A stretch of 64,000 nucleotides of DNA, taken from the NCBI GenBank assembly GCA_943370285.1, contig CALRQJ020000007.1, positions 124,001 through 188,000 of the forward strand, given 5' to 3'. This DNA comes from CALRQJ02 sp943370285. GTDB taxonomy: Bacteria > Bacteroidota > Bacteroidia > Chitinophagales > Chitinophagaceae. Shown piece by piece: positions 63,024 through 64,000 of the stretch (positions within the stretch are counted from its first letter, which is position 1; each line of letters starts with the position of its first letter). The position numbers and the translations under genes were made by a program. The notes under the pieces were generated by a model. That model was not told the origin of the DNA and searched no databases. It was given only the letters and a program-made list of their open reading frames with translations.

Positions 63024-63122
63024 TGTCATCCCGACGAAGGAGGGATCTAATTATCTTTAAGTAAGATTCCTCGCTGCACTCGGAATGACAAACATAGACT
63101 GTCATCCCGACGAAGGAGGGAT
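63024..63122. repeat. REP-like long palindrome plus one half-copy
   Basis: Left arm TGTCATCCCGACGAAGGAGG (63024 on, to ATCT at 63048) and right arm AGATTCCTCGCTGCACTCGG (63064 on, to 63090) form a long imperfect hairpin; the left arm is repeated at 63100-63122. A CCCCTAAAGGGG palindrome (63142-63153) follows. These belong to the family at 59205-59295. No gene lies in 63022-63418. Confidence 0.75.
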
Positions 63123-63187
63123 ATAACAGTGAAGCCCCTATCCCCTAAAGGGGGAAAGAAGTGAATGGGTTATAAAATAAATACATC

Positions 63188-63212
63188 AAACCCCGACTTT
63201 GTCGGGGTTTTT
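63188..63212. terminator. Terminator-like hairpin
   Basis: AAACCCCGAC (63188-63197), TTT loop, GTCGGGGTTT (63201-63210), then TT. Placed downstream of the PID-CTERM-like gene, it can end that transcript; a relative without T-run is at 56492-56507. Confidence 0.75.
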
Positions 63213-63332
63213 ACTTTGTGCCCTTTGCGAAAAAACTTTTGTGCCCTTTGTGGTAAAAAAACTTTGCCCCTTTGCGACTTTGCGTGAAAAAAACTTTGAG
63301 CCGCTTCGGGCCTTTGTGCCTTAGTGGCAGAA
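63213..63332. repeat. Imperfect CTTTG-word repeats
   Basis: Near-repeats such as ACTTTGTGCCCTTTGCG, ACTTTTGTGCCCTTTGTGG, ACTTTGCCCCTTTGCG and GGGCCTTTGTGCCTTAGTGG follow one another at about 25-nt spacing. They look like intergenic filler common in related genomes. No coding sense. Confidence 0.55.
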
Positions 63333-63418
63333 GTTCTATCTTCTCAGTTCTCCCAAATGATTGCTTCGTTCCTCGCAATGACGGTAACATTAAACAGCTT
63401 TATTTACTTTCTCGCTGT

Positions 63419-64000
63419 TTAGGAGGTGCCCTTCCTCCGCACCAATCCAAACCCATCTACCGTAATCAATTGCTCTGTTTGCAGGAAGGCTAAAATATCC
63501 CACAGTTGCTCTTTTTTAGCACCTGTTATTTGCTGAATTAAATCTTTAGCAGCAATGCCTTCATCAGGGATAGTTGCTAACATAGTTTGAGTGATTTGCT
63601 TAATAGCAACTTGCTGAAGCGTCTTTCTTTTTTGTGCTAAACAATGATCACAAATGCCGCAGGCTTTAACCGTTGTATCACCAAAATACGCAGCGAGGTA
63701 ACTACTGCGACAAGCAGTTGCAGGCAAGTTGGTGAGGTATTGCAGCATGGCATCTATACGACTTCGCAATAATTGTTTGCGCTGGTGGTATTGCTCAAAA
63801 TCAAGCAATAGAAATTCAGCAGGGGCTCGGTTTAATACAAATTGTATTTGCGGATTTTCTTTTTGTGCTTGGTAATGAATCATACCATATTGATGCAGTT
63901 GAGACAGTTGTTGCTTTACAACAGCTTCTTCTATTCGCAATAGCTTAGCCAATAATTTTTCACTTACCGAAACGGCATTATCAAAAATGCCGGCATAGGT
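63419..64000 (-). CDS. recQ: ATP-dependent DNA helicase RecQ, 3' part
   Basis: The minus-strand frame is open from the right edge and ends at 63419, giving the last 193 residues. It shows the RecQ C-terminal (RQC) region: CRSSYLAAYFGDTTVKACGICDHC, whose four Cys bind zinc in RecQ, preceded by the winged-helix-like and helical linker (YAGIFDNAVSVSEKLLAKLL). The segment after zinc binding (ITQTMLATIPDEGIAAKDLIQQI) fits the C-terminal winged helix. An apparent start at 63952 is only a TTG inside the gene; the helicase domains lie outside the window. The zinc Cys motif follows rather than precedes the helical part, a pattern also found in the longer RecQ-like paralogues of Bacteroidota. Confidence 0.85.
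   Translation of the reverse strand, partial: TYAGIFDNAVSVSEKLLAKLLRIEEAVVKQQLSQLHQYGMIHYQAQKENPQIQFVLNRAPAEFLLLDFEQYHQRKQLLRSRIDAMLQYLTNLPATACRSSYLAAYFGDTTVKACGICDHCLAQKRKTLQQVAIKQITQTMLATIPDEGIAAKDLIQQITGAKKEQLWDILAFLQTEQLITVDGFGLVRRKGTS

Overview
The window looks like a chromosomal segment from a low-GC member of the Bacteroidota, most likely Chitinophagaceae. Several things point there: a complete gldKLMN type IX secretion (T9SS)/gliding cluster, a menG-porT pair, gldF-gldG, several proteins with T9SS C-terminal sorting domains, promoters of the TAnnTTTG (-7) / TTTG (-33) type used by the Bacteroidota sigma factor, and no clear Shine-Dalgarno sequences. No rRNA, tRNA, phage, transposase or CRISPR array is visible. 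Apart from repeat-filled spacers the segment is mostly core genome.

Layout. 1-8.4 kb: 5' part of a GH13 alpha-amylase gene (minus strand, runs off the left edge), a YyaL/DUF255 thioredoxin-domain protein, and gldKLMN with a well-formed promoter and terminator. 8.6-19.8 kb, all minus strand: uvrC behind a small lipoprotein gene, an ECF sigma factor with a probable dual-membrane-spanning anti-sigma factor, a PKD-repeat T9SS cargo, an MlaF/MlaE-type lipid ABC transporter with a lipoprotein, and maeB malic enzyme. 20-25.4 kb: a flotillin-like SPFH protein with N-terminal repeats, nadE, a tandemly duplicated unknown element (24275-24741), and efp. 25.5-36.7 kb: YkuK-like protein, CoA-binding protein, menG-porT, a RemB/Wzi-like outer-membrane protein, pyrC, a short MutS-like ATPase, a cytochrome c, a Spy-like protein and a T9SS type B cargo.

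36.8-53.5 kb: the division/cell-wall (dcw) cluster in order mraZ-rsmH-ftsL-ftsI-murE-mraY-murD-ftsW-murG-murC-ftsQ-ftsA-ftsZ. It is tightly packed, with several GTG/TTG starts, a row of candidate MraZ operator repeats upstream and a strong terminator after ftsZ; murF and ddl are not in it. 53.6-64 kb: an SDR oxidoreductase, a DUF4293 membrane protein, a photolyase, gldF-gldG, a 700-bp spacer full of repeats including a 42-bp tandem array, a large T9SS type A cargo with a small PID-CTERM-like protein behind it, more REP-like palindromes, and the 3' part of recQ.

How the genes fit together: GldKLMN and PorT are parts of the T9SS, and the PKD/sorting-domain proteins are its likely cargo. The RemB-like barrel and GldFG connect to gliding. 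The dcw genes make the peptidoglycan precursor and the divisome. The least explained pieces are the duplicated 24.3-24.7 kb element, the sigma/anti-sigma pair, the repeat architecture of the SPFH protein, and three promoters that sit 4 nt upstream of their start codons, suggesting leaderless mRNAs.
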